Positions 26,120-34,976 of a stretch of DNA of 64,000 bases are shown piece by piece. How positions within the stretch are numbered: the stretch's first letter is position 1; each line of letters opens with the position of its first letter. The notes below the pieces were generated by a model. It saw only the letters and a list, made by a program, of their open reading frames with translations. It did not search any database and had not been told where the DNA came from. The position numbers and the translations under genes were made by a program. The stretch is taken from positions 62,001 to 126,000 of the forward strand of contig NZ_ARYN01000013.1 in NCBI RefSeq assembly GCF_002094855.1. Reading direction: 5' to 3'. This DNA is from Zunongwangia atlantica 22II14-10F7 (GTDB taxonomy: Bacteria > Bacteroidota > Bacteroidia > Flavobacteriales > Flavobacteriaceae).

Positions 26120-27442
26120 TTATTTGTCTAAATTAGAAGGCAAAATCCAATCGTGATGGGCAAAATAATTCCATTCTTCATTTGCAATATCAACCTCTGG
26201 ATCGATAAGTCTTTCGTAAGGTCTTCCGTTCACAGAAATCTGTGCATCTACAAACACCTGTATCTCTTTCCCTTCTTTAGCATATTCTTGTTTTAAACGC
26301 TGTGCAAACTGCCAAATAACATCGGGTTTAGTACTAATAATTCGGCGTTGTTTTTTAGAAAGATATTTATGCTTTTTTACAATTATAGTATCCTTAGTTC
26401 CCTTTTCTACAATTTTAAAGCTGGATCTTCCGCTTTTTGTTCTTAACATCATTCGCCAACTAAGTCTGTGCCCTTCCTCTGTCCACAGTACATTATCTTT
26501 AATTAACCAATGCCTTAGCGGTAAAGAAATTTGGATCACAAACCATAAAACAATAGCAAATTTTAGAATCATATTATTTTCAGGAACAATCACCTCATCC
26601 CCATCGTAGTGCTCTTTTTTATTCCGAAGTAAATATTTATTGACTTTTTGAGTAGGAAAAAAGAATACACAAAAGGCCAGAGACAGGTATGGAAATATCC
26701 CAATATGAAAAACAAAACTATTGAATAAATGAAAAAATATCGCCAAGATAAAGAACGGAACGCGGGTTCGTTTCCAAAGCAACATAGGCACGATAAGTAA
26801 ATCGAAAATTAATCCAAAATAAGCAATCACCCATTTTATCCATGGTTTTTGAAGAAATTCGCCAACCAGCCAGTAACTTCTTTTCCCTCGCATTAACAAC
26901 TCGGGCACTGTACCATCTAACCAATCTGGATATAACTTTGCAACCGATGCATAAGTATAAACAATCCATAATTGCAGTACTATAAAAAGCCAAACCCAGC
27001 GAGGCATAGAAATCGATCTTATTGCTTTATTTTTCCAGGCGTCGTAAGACAAGGCTGTGTGCGCCGGCAAGCAGGTCATAATAAAGCAAAGTAACATTAA
27101 AAGATAGTAATGATTATTGTAGGAAGACTTTTGCATTAAATACACTGATGCCCACATAATAGTGTAGCAAAACATCGAAAATCGATATTTAAAGCCTATC
27201 ATTACCAGGATACCAAACAAGCCCATTAGCCCATAATAGTAATACATAAGATCACCAGGCAGCGGTTGTAAAAATTCGAATCCTATAAAATTGAATGTAA
27301 AATCTGGTTCGACTAAAGTACGTCGAATCCAACCTGTGAAAATTCCGCCAATAGCTTCAAGCGCAATCAATAATCCAAATGCTATTCTAAAGAAAATTAA
27401 TCCTGAATTATCTACCCGCTTAAAAAGCCATCTATTCCACAT
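26120..27442 (-). CDS. HTTM domain membrane protein (vitamin K-dependent gamma-carboxylase-like)
   Basis: The 440-residue protein carries about nine hydrophobic segments in its first 310 residues and a soluble tail. The stretch WRFFRIAFG-like opening (SGLIFFRIAFGLLIALEA), the conserved SYNNHYYLLMLLCFIMTCLPAH and WKRTRVPFFILAIFFHLFNSFVF match the HTTM (horizontally transferred transmembrane) family related to vitamin K-dependent gamma-glutamyl carboxylase. Bacterial members are mostly uncharacterised. It overlaps ribF by 11 bases, so it is co-transcribed with it; the link to flavin metabolism is not understood. Confidence 0.85.
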   Translation of the reverse strand: MWNRWLFKRVDNSGLIFFRIAFGLLIALEAIGGIFTGWIRRTLVEPDFTFNFIGFEFLQPLPGDLMYYYYGLMGLFGILVMIGFKYRFSMFCYTIMWASVYLMQKSSYNNHYYLLMLLCFIMTCLPAHTALSYDAWKNKAIRSISMPRWVWLFIVLQLWIVYTYASVAKLYPDWLDGTVPELLMRGKRSYWLVGEFLQKPWIKWVIAYFGLIFDLLIVPMLLWKRTRVPFFILAIFFHLFNSFVFHIGIFPYLSLAFCVFFFPTQKVNKYLLRNKKEHYDGDEVIVPENNMILKFAIVLWFVIQISLPLRHWLIKDNVLWTEEGHRLSWRMMLRTKSGRSSFKIVEKGTKDTIIVKKHKYLSKKQRRIISTKPDVIWQFAQRLKQEYAKEGKEIQVFVDAQISVNGRPYERLIDPEVDIANEEWNYFAHHDWILPSNLDK

Positions 27443-28370
27443 AATTATCTTTTATATATTGAGATGAAAATGCTTCATCCTGTTTCATGGCTATTTTAAG
27501 GTCATTTACAGAATTAAACTTTTTCTCGTCTCTAATGCGTATTAACAAATCTATTTTTAATCTCTCCCCGTAAAGGTCTTTATCTAACTTAAAAAAATAA
27601 GTTTCGATGGTTCGAGAAGTACCACCAACTGTTGGGTTGGTGCCAATACTCATCATCCCAAAATAATTTTTCCCTTCAATATTGGAGCGTACCACGTAAA
27701 CGCCGTTTTTAGGGATTAACTTATACTCTTCTACAATATTAATATTAGCGGTTGGATAGTTAAATTCTTTTCCTAAACCACGACCTCTAACCACTTCACC
27801 TTCTAAAGCAAATGGATATTGTAAATATCTATTGGCTTTTTCTACCTTACCTTCTTCTAAGGCTGTTCTTATTTTGGTGGAACTTACTGCAACTTCTTCT
27901 ACATCCTGGCGGGTAATCTCTTCTACCTCAAAATCGAATTCTTTTCCAAATTCTTTAAGATCGTCGATATTTGCGGTACGATTTCTTCCAAAACGATGAT
28001 CGTAACCAATAATCACTTTTTTGGCCTTTAATTTTTCTACCAGCACTTCTTTTACAAACTCTCTGGCGGTAAGTCTTGAAAACTGCATGGTAAAAGGATG
28101 AATCACAAGATGATCTATTCCAGATTTCTCTAAAATATCTGTGCGTTCTTCAATTGTATTTATCAGTTTTATACCGCTTTCTTTCTGCAAAACCATTCTT
28201 GGATGCGGAAAAAATGTAAGGATTACCGATTCTAATTGATTGGCCTGCGCACTATCTACCAGGCGGTTTATTATTTTTTTATGCCCTGCATGTACCCCGT
28301 CAAACGTACCAATAGTTACCACTGTTGGCTTATCACTCTCAAATGCATTTGCTCCTTTATGTATTCTCAA
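27432..28370 (-). CDS. ribF: Bifunctional riboflavin kinase/FAD synthetase
   Basis: The 312-residue enzyme has the adenylyltransferase domain first, with GTFDGVHAGHKKII (about 22-35) and STKIRTALEEGKVEKA, and then the riboflavin kinase domain with VVRGRGLGKEFNYPTANIN. It converts riboflavin to FMN and FAD. The start codon appears to be TTG at 28370: the frame has a stop codon three codons upstream and the conserved N terminus (RIHKG) begins right there. The gene lies 6 bases after pth and overlaps the HTTM gene. Confidence 0.93.
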   Translation of the reverse strand: MRIHKGANAFESDKPTVVTIGTFDGVHAGHKKIINRLVDSAQANQLESVILTFFPHPRMVLQKESGIKLINTIEERTDILEKSGIDHLVIHPFTMQFSRLTAREFVKEVLVEKLKAKKVIIGYDHRFGRNRTANIDDLKEFGKEFDFEVEEITRQDVEEVAVSSTKIRTALEEGKVEKANRYLQYPFALEGEVVRGRGLGKEFNYPTANINIVEEYKLIPKNGVYVVRSNIEGKNYFGMMSIGTNPTVGGTSRTIETYFFKLDKDLYGERLKIDLLIRIRDEKKFNSVNDLKIAMKQDEAFSSQYIKDNYVE

Positions 28371-28376
28371 GGCTCT

Positions 28377-29006
28377 TTATTTTCCGTTAAATGAATTCAT
28401 TGTATTAGAAACACCTGCTGTCCCAAAAGATTCAATCAACTCGGCCGACTTTTTTAAACGCTCTGGAAGCTCTTTATTTTCCTCATCACTCCATTCTCCC
28501 AATACATAATCGATTTGCTGACCTTTAGAAAACTGGTCGCTAATACCGAATCTGAATCGGTTATATTTTGTAGTGTTAAGCTGACTTTGAATATCCTTTA
28601 ACCCGTTATGCCCACCATCACTTCCTTTAGTTTTAAGGCGTAATGTTCCAAAAGGCAGGTTAAGATCATCTGTCACCACCAATAAGTTTTCTATTGCAAC
28701 TTTTTCCTTCTGAAGCCAATAGTTCACCGCCTTTCCACTTAGGTTCATATACGTACTGGGTTTCAGTAAAATAAACGTTCTGCCTTTGTATCTAAATTGG
28801 GCAATATCGCCAAGCTTTTGAGTTGTAAACACTGCTTCGTGCTTTGCTGCTAATTCATCCAGAACTTTAAATCCAATATTATGGCGTGTATTTTCATATT
28901 TTGGACCAATATTTCCCAGGCCCGCGATTAAAAACTTTTTCATGGGATCAATTTCTTCTTCTGTAGCTTTCTTACTTTTTAAAATTCTTCCGAAGAACGA
29001 CAGCAT
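28377..29006 (-). CDS. pth: Peptidyl-tRNA hydrolase (with N-terminal extension)
   Basis: The core matches bacterial Pth: MKKFLIAGLGNIGPKYENTRHNIGF (from residue 22, catalytic His in TRHNIG), FILLKPSTYMNLSGKAV, and the base motif DDLNLPFG. It recycles peptidyl-tRNA dropped during translation. Before the core there is a 21-residue extension (LSFFGRILKSKKATEEEIDP) that ordinary Pth lacks; similar extensions occur in Flavobacteriaceae. ATG 29006 is used as start because the extension stays in frame and is flavobacterial in style; the internal Met at residue 22 is an alternative. Confidence 0.93.
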   Translation of the reverse strand: MLSFFGRILKSKKATEEEIDPMKKFLIAGLGNIGPKYENTRHNIGFKVLDELAAKHEAVFTTQKLGDIAQFRYKGRTFILLKPSTYMNLSGKAVNYWLQKEKVAIENLLVVTDDLNLPFGTLRLKTKGSDGGHNGLKDIQSQLNTTKYNRFRFGISDQFSKGQQIDYVLGEWSDEENKELPERLKKSAELIESFGTAGVSNTMNSFNGK

Positions 29007-29076
29007 TATATTGTTTCTTTTGGTAAAGATAAAATTTTCACTGTGCTTTTAATAACAGTGATGCTAAAGTTCTTAC

Positions 29077-29111
29077 AAAAAAATATCCCGTATCGTGTTG
29101 ATACGGGATAT
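29077..29111 (-). terminator. Intrinsic terminator after rplY
   Basis: A perfect 12-bp stem (29111-29100 with 29094-29083, core ATATCCCGTATC) with a 5-base loop is followed on the minus strand by a T run. It lies 24 bases downstream of the rplY stop. Confidence 0.85.
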
Positions 29112-29134
29112 CCTATATTTAAGCAATTTGAAGT

Positions 29135-29767
29135 TTATTCCTGAGAATCATTAACTTCAGTTGCTGGTACATCTTGTGCATCGTCGTCATCTTCATCGTC
29201 GTCATCAAGAGCAACAATGTTACGAGAAGTTCTAACCTGGCAAATTACTGTGTTATCTGGGTGCTGAATTTTGTAATCTTCGCTTTCTACAGCAGTTACA
29301 TATAATTTCTGACCAATTCTAAGCTTAGTAACATCTGCCTCGATATAATCTGGAAGTGCTCCTGGTAAACCACGTACTTTTAAACGACGTAAGTTATATC
29401 TTAACACACCACCATTTTTAACACCACGAGCAACACCTACTGTATGGATTGGAATTTCCATAGTGATTGCTTTGTTGTCGAATATTTCGTAGAAATCAAC
29501 GTGAAGAATATTATCAGTTACAGGGTGAAACTGAATATCCTGAAGAATTGCATTGTACTTTTCTCCACTCTTCAACTCGATTACCACAGTGTGAACATCT
29601 GGTGTGTACACTAAGTGCTGGAATGAAATTTCCTCGGTTGTAAAGTGTAATGGCTCTCCATCACCACCATACAATACACAAGGAACCTGGCCAGCATTAC
29701 GTAGCGCTTTAGTAGCTTTTTTACCTACGCTTTCTCTTTTAGATCCTTTGATCGTAATTGACTTCAT
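29135..29767 (-). CDS. rplY: 50S ribosomal protein L25/general stress protein Ctc
   Basis: The 210-residue protein is the long (TL5/Ctc) form of L25: the N-terminal 5S rRNA-binding domain ([20 protein letters not shown], then [15 protein letters not shown]) and the beta-rich C-terminal domain ([20 protein letters not shown]). The tail is very acidic (a run of Asp and Glu near residues 190-200). It binds 5S rRNA in the large subunit. It sits between prs and pth as in many other bacteria, and ends at a strong terminator. Confidence 0.95.
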   Translation of the reverse strand: MKSITIKGSKRESVGKKATKALRNAGQVPCVLYGGDGEPLHFTTEEISFQHLVYTPDVHTVVIELKSGEKYNAILQDIQFHPVTDNILHVDFYEIFDNKAITMEIPIHTVGVARGVKNGGVLRYNLRRLKVRGLPGALPDYIEADVTKLRIGQKLYVTAVESEDYKIQHPDNTVICQVRTSRNIVALDDDDEDDDDAQDVPATEVNDSQE

Positions 29768-29854
29768 TTCTTATTTATTTTTTAAGGAGTGCAAAATTGC
29801 AACATTTTGCTGAAATATTAAAGCCTGATTCTAAATTTTTTAGCAAAAAAAGAA

Positions 29855-30796
29855 TTACATTAAAAATTTAGAACTGATAGAACGGTTGCCATGTACACGT
29901 TGCATTACGTCTGCAAAAAGTTCAGCGCAACTTACAACTTTTATCTTATCACATTTTTTTCTAAGCGGAATAGAATCTGTTACGATAAGTTCTGAAAGTT
30001 TAGAATTTTCTACACGCTCGTAAGCGCCACCTGAAAGTACCGGATGCGTACAAATTGCTCTTACACTTTTTGCACCACGTTCTATCATAATATCTGCAGC
30101 TTTGGTAAGTGTACCGGCAGTATCTACCATATCGTCTACTAATATTACATTTTTACCCGTAACATCACCAATTAACTCCATGTGAGAAATTACATTAGCC
30201 TTTTCTCTTTGCTTATAACAAATAACCACATCGCTTTGCAATTCTTTAGAATAAGCATAAGCTCTTTTAGAACCTCCCATATCTGGAGATGCTATGGTTA
30301 AATTATCTAAATTAAGGCTTCTTAAATAGGGTAAGAAAACAGTAGATGCAAATAGATGATCTACAGGTTTTTCGAAGAATCCCTGAATCTGATCTGCATG
30401 CAAATCCATCGTGATAATACGCGTAGCACCAGCAGTTTCCAGAATACTCGCTATCATTTTTGCAGCAATAGGAACACGAGGTTTATCCTTTCTATCCTGT
30501 CTTGCCCAACCAAAATAAGGCATTACTGCAGTAATATGTCTTGCCGATGCACGCTTTGCAGCATCTAGCATTAAAAGCATTTCCATCAGGTTATCTGCTC
30601 CAGGATTTGTAGAACCAATGATAAATAATCTGGCCCCGCGAACAGACTCTTCAAAAGAAGGCTGATATTCACCATCACTGTAAGTAGAAGTGATTACATT
30701 CCCAAGCTTGATACCGTACGAAGCAGCAATTTTCTCTGCAAGATCCCGGCTTTGGGTACAGCTAAAAATCTTAGCTTCGGTTAAAGGAGTACTCAT
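29855..30796 (-). CDS. prs: Ribose-phosphate pyrophosphokinase
   Basis: The 313-residue enzyme has the flexible catalytic loop region PYFGWARQDRKDKPR, the dimer/active-site segment RIITMDLHADQIQGFF, and the PRPP-binding motif VILVDDMVDTAGTL. It makes PRPP from ribose 5-phosphate and ATP for nucleotide, His and Trp synthesis. Co-oriented with rplY and pth, the common prs-rplY-pth order. A TAnnTTTG element lies 38-45 bases before its start. Confidence 0.96.
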   Translation of the reverse strand: MSTPLTEAKIFSCTQSRDLAEKIAASYGIKLGNVITSTYSDGEYQPSFEESVRGARLFIIGSTNPGADNLMEMLLMLDAAKRASARHITAVMPYFGWARQDRKDKPRVPIAAKMIASILETAGATRIITMDLHADQIQGFFEKPVDHLFASTVFLPYLRSLNLDNLTIASPDMGGSKRAYAYSKELQSDVVICYKQREKANVISHMELIGDVTGKNVILVDDMVDTAGTLTKAADIMIERGAKSVRAICTHPVLSGGAYERVENSKLSELIVTDSIPLRKKCDKIKVVSCAELFADVMQRVHGNRSISSKFLM

Positions 30797-30833
30797 TGTT
30801 GTGTTGTTTAATTATTAATTAATAGTTGCGATG

Positions 30834-30841
30834 CAAATTTA
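30834..30841 (-). promoter_or_regulatory. -7 promoter element of prs
   Basis: Minus-strand TAAATTTG, 38 bases before the prs start. A TTTG lies further upstream but with a spacer of 25 bases, longer than usual. Confidence 0.4.
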
Positions 30842-30922
30842 GAAATTAATTCTTTGTTAAAAACCGCAAATATTAATTCTATTTGAAGCAATATAACAAC
30901 ACAATAAAATTATTAAACAATT

Positions 30923-31594
30923 TTAGAAATAACAGCCTCGGCTACCGCTTTTTGCTCTTTTATTTCTTTGTTTAGAAGAATCAAATATTGTAAAATAAAC
31001 ACTACAAAATATTGTATTTATCCTACCATCATCAGAGCTATAATTATATGTATTCCCGTTATTGCCGCGCAAACTTAAAATTTGACGATCATTAGAATCT
31101 GCCGTGTAATCATATTTTACACCAAGCCCAAGCCAATCGTTTATATCGTATTTTGCGCCAAAATGAATAGCCCAGGAATTAATAATAATTTCTGGCTCTC
31201 TAACCTGTGCACTATACTCTTTATTTAAGAAGTGTTGATAAGCAGGCCCTGCAAATATGCTGAAGTTATTAAATAATTCTACTCCAATTAAAGCAGCCGC
31301 ACTAACTTTATCCAGCTTGTAAGAAGTATCTAATCTACTTAACTCGTAATTAAGAGTTATGCTACTGTATTCTATTTCTGGACGGATAAAAAATGTTGGA
31401 GAAAAATTATATTGTCCAAATACACCGCCATGAAATCCAATATCAGAATCTGGCAAAGTTCCTGTATCTGAGAAGTTTAAAGTTTGAAAAAAATTGACTC
31501 CTCCCTTAACACCAGCAGTAAATTCCTGTGAAAAAACTTTTGGGGTTAAAAAAAGGGCCAGCAATACCATTAAGGTTAGTCCTTTATATTTCAT
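30923..31594 (-). CDS. PorT-like outer-membrane beta-barrel protein
   Basis: From ATG 31594 the product has about 223 residues, with the signal peptide MKYKGLTLMVLLALFLTPKVFSQ. The rest alternates polar and aromatic residues typical of an eight-stranded barrel: AGVKGGVNFFQTL, GGVFGQYNFSPTFFIRPEIEYS, FGAKYDINDWLGLGVKYDYTA. It fits the OMP beta-barrel (PorT/OmpA-like) class common in Bacteroidota. Function unknown. The GTG at 31618 would add eight residues before the signal and is unlikely. The C-terminal 20 residues are basic and end the barrel oddly. Confidence 0.7.
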   Translation of the reverse strand: MKYKGLTLMVLLALFLTPKVFSQEFTAGVKGGVNFFQTLNFSDTGTLPDSDIGFHGGVFGQYNFSPTFFIRPEIEYSSITLNYELSRLDTSYKLDKVSAAALIGVELFNNFSIFAGPAYQHFLNKEYSAQVREPEIIINSWAIHFGAKYDINDWLGLGVKYDYTADSNDRQILSLRGNNGNTYNYSSDDGRINTIFCSVYFTIFDSSKQRNKRAKSGSRGCYF

Positions 31595-31694
31595 AAATAT
31601 TGTATAAATCGGGGGCACAATTTCAGCTGTAAACTTAAACGATATTTTATAAAACTAATTGTAAAATAAACATATTTTAATCTAAAAATCCGTT

Positions 31695-31724
31695 AAAAAA
31701 AAAGCTCTGCGACTGCAGAGCTTT
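31695..31724 (-). terminator. Terminator of tRNA-Leu
   Basis: On the minus strand AAAGCTCTGC pairs with GCAGAGCTTT-type arms (stem cores 31715-31721 and 31704-31710, 4-base loop), extended by A-T pairs and followed by a nine-base T run. It lies 18 bases after the tRNA 3' end. Confidence 0.85.
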
Positions 31725-31741
31725 GAATTACAATTACTTAG

Positions 31742-31823
31742 TACCTTGGGTGGGAATCGAACCCACACTTCCGAAGAAACTGGATTTTGAATCCAGCGCG
31801 TCTACCAATTCCGCCACCAAGGC
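31742..31823 (-). tRNA. tRNA-Leu (anticodon CAA)
   Basis: The minus strand folds into a full class II cloverleaf of 82 nt: acceptor GCCTTGG with CCAAGGT, D arm with GGTAGACGC, anticodon stem CTGGA/TCCAG with the loop TTCAAAA (anticodon CAA), a short variable arm, and T arm GGGTTCGATTCCC. CCA is not encoded. A TAnnTTTG element (TAATTTTG at 31841-31834) and a terminator frame the gene. It should read UUG codons. Confidence 0.95.
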
Positions 31824-31833
31824 AATTGGACGG

Positions 31834-31841
31834 CAAAATTA
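31834..31841 (-). promoter_or_regulatory. -7 promoter element of tRNA-Leu
   Basis: TAATTTTG on the minus strand, 11 bases before the tRNA 5' end, a perfect TAnnTTTG match at the distance expected for a short 5' leader. Confidence 0.5.
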
Positions 31842-32023
31842 AAAAATTATTTGATATGCAGTATCTTTTTCTTTAAAAATCGAATTCTAACATTATCCTC
31901 TCTACTAAACCCAAGATTGGATAATTTTTTAGCTCTTTTTTATAAATCAATTCTTAAATCCTAAAGTTTACTTCCGCAGAAAACATAATACTCAGGATTA
32001 ACCAAAAAGCTATAAATCTTTTT

Positions 32024-32126
32024 CATAAAAAAATCCACCCCGGGATAGAGGTGGATTTAAGAAACAAAAGGAATGAACAGGTTCTAAAACCTGTTTCGTT
32101 ATTTTCTTAAAGAGAACCTCTTTAAG
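32024..32126 (-). ncRNA. Candidate structured RNA: three consecutive perfect hairpins ending in a terminator
   Basis: In the gene-free stretch 31824-32592 the minus strand contains, in order, a 9-bp hairpin (32126-32118 with 32114-32106, 3-base loop), an 8-bp hairpin (32095-32088 with 32083-32076, 4-base loop) and a 9-bp hairpin (32058-32050 with 32039-32031) followed by a run of seven T. All three stems are perfect. This looks like the 3' end of a small RNA or a long leader. No TAnnTTTG promoter was found directly upstream, so its 5' end is unknown. I do not recognise the RNA family. Confidence 0.4.
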
Positions 32127-32340
32127 CTAATATAAATTTGGATGTATTTCACCAAACCCGAATCAATCTCAAAAAAACAGAAAAAACCTTAAAAAACTGT
32201 TAGCTGCAATTCAATTAAATGTAAAGTTTAGCTTCAATAATTGTTAGCAATATTACCTAAACATGAAGTATTAAAAGCCTTCAAAAAAGAATAGACTTAT
32301 AAAAAACTAAAGGCAAGCTGCTTATCGCTCTGAACCATCT

Positions 32341-32373
32341 AAAAACAAAAAACTCCCGACTATTAGCCGGGAG
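32341..32373 (-). terminator. Terminator downstream of the response regulator gene
   Basis: CTCCCG (32353-32358) and CGGGAG (32368-32373) pair around a 9-base loop; on the minus strand a T-rich run follows. It lies 220 bases past the regulator stop. The intervening 32374-32592 holds only tiny frames. Confidence 0.65.
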
Positions 32374-32592
32374 CATCATTTCATAAATGAAATCGAGAAA
32401 ACGTTCTTAGACTTCACTGCAAAGTAGAAAACAAATAGGTTTTGCAGCTAAGCTTTTAGAACAAACCCCTATAAAGAGGCAATTGAACGAAATACTTCAT
32501 TAATACTATTTAAGAACTGCTAGTACCATGAATTAATACTCCAAAACTAGCTTATAGGTTTAGATAGCACCATCCCCATGCAAGGGTATATT

Positions 32593-33210
32593 TTAAAAAT
32601 CGTATTTGCGCTGCAACGCGTAGCGAAGTAATTCTCCCGGCCCATGCAAACCGAGTTTTCTTATCATGTTTTTACGGTGAGTTTCTACCGTTGTTTTCCC
32701 AATAAACAAAGCATCTGCAATTTCCTGATTGGTTTTGCCTTTACCTACAAGTTTTAGAATTTCGATTTGGCGTTTGGTAAGAATTCCTTTTGTTTCCTGA
32801 ACGGTATCTTCAGCAGTAAGACTTAAATTGGCATCGTAATATAAATTCCCTTCAGAAACCGCCAATATCGCCTTCTCCATTTCGGTAAGCGGAGAGTTCT
32901 TTAGCAAATATCCTGTTGCGCCGGCTTGAAGCATAAGATCTACCGCTTCGTCCTGATCGAACATACTAAAAGCAATGATTGCAATTCTGTCGAATTTCGC
33001 TTTGATCAATTTTGCGGCTTCGATACCATCCATCACCGGCATTCTAATATCTGCCAATACCACATCTGGAATATTTTTTTCCACCAGTTTTACCAGTTCT
33101 TCCCCATTTTTTGCATGACCAATAATCGAAATCGTATCGTGATACTTAAAATAGGCCAAAACTCCATCGGCAACGGCTAAATGATCTTCAGCAATAATTA
33201 CACGAATCAT
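32593..33210 (-). CDS. LuxR/NarL-family response regulator
   Basis: The 205-residue protein has a receiver domain with phospho-acceptor Asp 54 (VVLADIRMPVMDG), acidic pocket AEDH near residue 8, and a Lys in LKNSPLT, followed by a LuxR helix-turn-helix (LTKRQIEILKLVGKGKTNQE, then VETHRKNMIRKLG). It would bind DNA as a dimer after phosphorylation by the kinase encoded just upstream, whose stop overlaps its start by 4 bases. Target genes are unknown. Confidence 0.93.
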   Translation of the reverse strand: MIRVIIAEDHLAVADGVLAYFKYHDTISIIGHAKNGEELVKLVEKNIPDVVLADIRMPVMDGIEAAKLIKAKFDRIAIIAFSMFDQDEAVDLMLQAGATGYLLKNSPLTEMEKAILAVSEGNLYYDANLSLTAEDTVQETKGILTKRQIEILKLVGKGKTNQEIADALFIGKTTVETHRKNMIRKLGLHGPGELLRYALQRKYDF

Positions 33211-34976
33211 GTTCTTGGAATATTTAAAATTACCGTAGTACCGCTACCCGACTGGCTATCGATATCTACATTACCGCCAAGATGTTCTACCCGTTTTATG
33301 ATCGAAGCCAAGCCCATCCCGTCGTTATCTTTTATAATAGAAGGGTCAAATCCTTTACCATTATCTTCTACCATAATATTAATATGATCTTCGAAAGAAG
33401 TAAGATGCACTATAATTTCTGAAGCTTGCGCGTGTTTGATCACGTTGGTTATCAATTCCTGTACAATCCTGAAAATCGTTATTTCTACACTATTTTCCAG
33501 GCGACCTTCCATATCGTGATCTTCTACCTGTACCACCAGATTATTCCCCACAGAAACTTTAGAGGCAAAATTCTTTATCGATGGCACCAAACCTTCGCTC
33601 GTTTTTAAACCGGCATTTCGTTGATGCGCATAATTTCTTACCTGTTGGTAGGTTTCATCTAAAAGTGAATTGGTAGCTTTAAATAATTCGTCCTGCTCGT
33701 CACGAAGACGATCGGTTTTAGTTTTTAAGTTATGAAAATGAAGTTTTAACGTGGCCAGTAATCCGCCTAAATTATCGTGAAGATCGTTTGCAATGCGTTG
33801 GCGTTCTTTTTCCTGCCCCTCGATCATGGCGTCTAAACCGGCAAGTTCCTGGTCTTTAAGTTGCTTTTCTAACTGGTTTTTCTCTAAAGCCGATTGTTTT
33901 ATTTCTAACTGCTTTTTGGCCATGCGGTTGCGATACACCAAATAGGTAGCAACAAGCAATAATACCAGTAGAATTACTCCTGAAATTAACCAAAATCGAG
34001 ATTGCTTTAATTGTAGGTTTTCATTTTCTTTTTTCTGAACCTCGTACTTGGTTTGGATATCGTAGATCGCTTTTTCCTGTTCCTGCAGGTTTAAACTATC
34101 CTGGTAAGCCTGGGTTAATTTGTAATATTCTAATGCTTTTGCAGGTTGCTCATCCAGCTCGTAAGTTTTAGCTATTAGATCGTATAGAAATTGTTTTCTA
34201 GAGATTCTGTAGTCCTTCTGTAGATTTAAAAGCGAATCTGCTTTTAGATAATTGAAAATAGCTTCATCATAATTGCCTAATTTCTTATTTAAACTACCAA
34301 AATTCAGATAATTATTTTTCTGATGATTTATACTTCCAAATTTCTGAAATAAAGGCCGAGAAAGAGTTAAATAATAATAAGCTGAATCTTTACGAGGAGT
34401 GAATTCCATATAAATTACCCCAATATTACTCAACATATGGGCTTCTGCTAAACTATCTTTATCTTCCTTTGCTATATATAAGGCTTTTCTAAAATATCCT
34501 ATTGCGCTATCTGGAACAGCATTTCTGGCAAAATTAGCTGCAATTCTGATGTAAGCTTTTCGCAGGTTTTCTGAATCATTTTGCGACAGATGATAATCCA
34601 CATACGCATCAATATATTCATTATAATTCAAATGTTCACTCCCAATATTTCTTACAACCTGAAAAAGTTCAAGATTAATAGTTGCTACTTTTTCAAGACT
34701 ATCCAATTCAGTATATAGCTTTCGCGCTTTAAGCAATAAGGGATAAGCATCTGAATCTTCTTTTTTGAATTTATGGTTGGCAGATTGTAAATAATAAAAC
34801 CTGGCTTTTTGTGGAATAGATAGCGAATTTGTATCAATTTGCGATAGTATATCTAATGACAACTGATAATTATCTGCTTCTTTAGAAGCTTCAGCTTCAT
34901 CCAAAAGTTGTTGCTGAGCAAAGCACGAGGCCAGCCCAAAAATTAAAAATCCACAAAAAACCAGTAACTTTTTCAT
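33207..34976 (-). CDS. TPR-containing sensor histidine kinase (HisKA_3 type)
   Basis: The 589-residue kinase has a signal peptide (MKKLLVFCGFLIFGLASCFA), about six tetratricopeptide repeats in residues 25-300, one membrane helix near 328-349, a short coiled coil, the HisKA_3 phosphorylation site NDLHDNLGG (His 400), and a C-terminal ATPase with N-box ELITNVIKHAQ and DNGKGFD. The periplasmic TPR sensor is typical of Bacteroidota NarL-type systems and may read a protein or peptide rather than a small molecule. It overlaps the regulator by 4 bases and shares one base with the stop of the gene before it. Confidence 0.92.
   Translation of the reverse strand: MKKLLVFCGFLIFGLASCFAQQQLLDEAEASKEADNYQLSLDILSQIDTNSLSIPQKARFYYLQSANHKFKKEDSDAYPLLLKARKLYTELDSLEKVATINLELFQVVRNIGSEHLNYNEYIDAYVDYHLSQNDSENLRKAYIRIAANFARNAVPDSAIGYFRKALYIAKEDKDSLAEAHMLSNIGVIYMEFTPRKDSAYYYLTLSRPLFQKFGSINHQKNNYLNFGSLNKKLGNYDEAIFNYLKADSLLNLQKDYRISRKQFLYDLIAKTYELDEQPAKALEYYKLTQAYQDSLNLQEQEKAIYDIQTKYEVQKKENENLQLKQSRFWLISGVILLVLLLVATYLVYRNRMAKKQLEIKQSALEKNQLEKQLKDQELAGLDAMIEGQEKERQRIANDLHDNLGGLLATLKLHFHNLKTKTDRLRDEQDELFKATNSLLDETYQQVRNYAHQRNAGLKTSEGLVPSIKNFASKVSVGNNLVVQVEDHDMEGRLENSVEITIFRIVQELITNVIKHAQASEIIVHLTSFEDHINIMVEDNGKGFDPSIIKDNDGMGLASIIKRVEHLGGNVDIDSQSGSGTTVILNIPRT

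Noticed and set aside
31961-32026. 21-codon frame (MKKIYSFLVNPEYY...) on the minus strand
   Set aside because: It begins inside the T tract of a terminator hairpin, so it would hardly be transcribed, and no other gene-like signal surrounds it.
32374-32592. Tiny frames of 8-10 codons after the response regulator
   Set aside because: Too short and without supporting signals; probably a 3' untranslated region.
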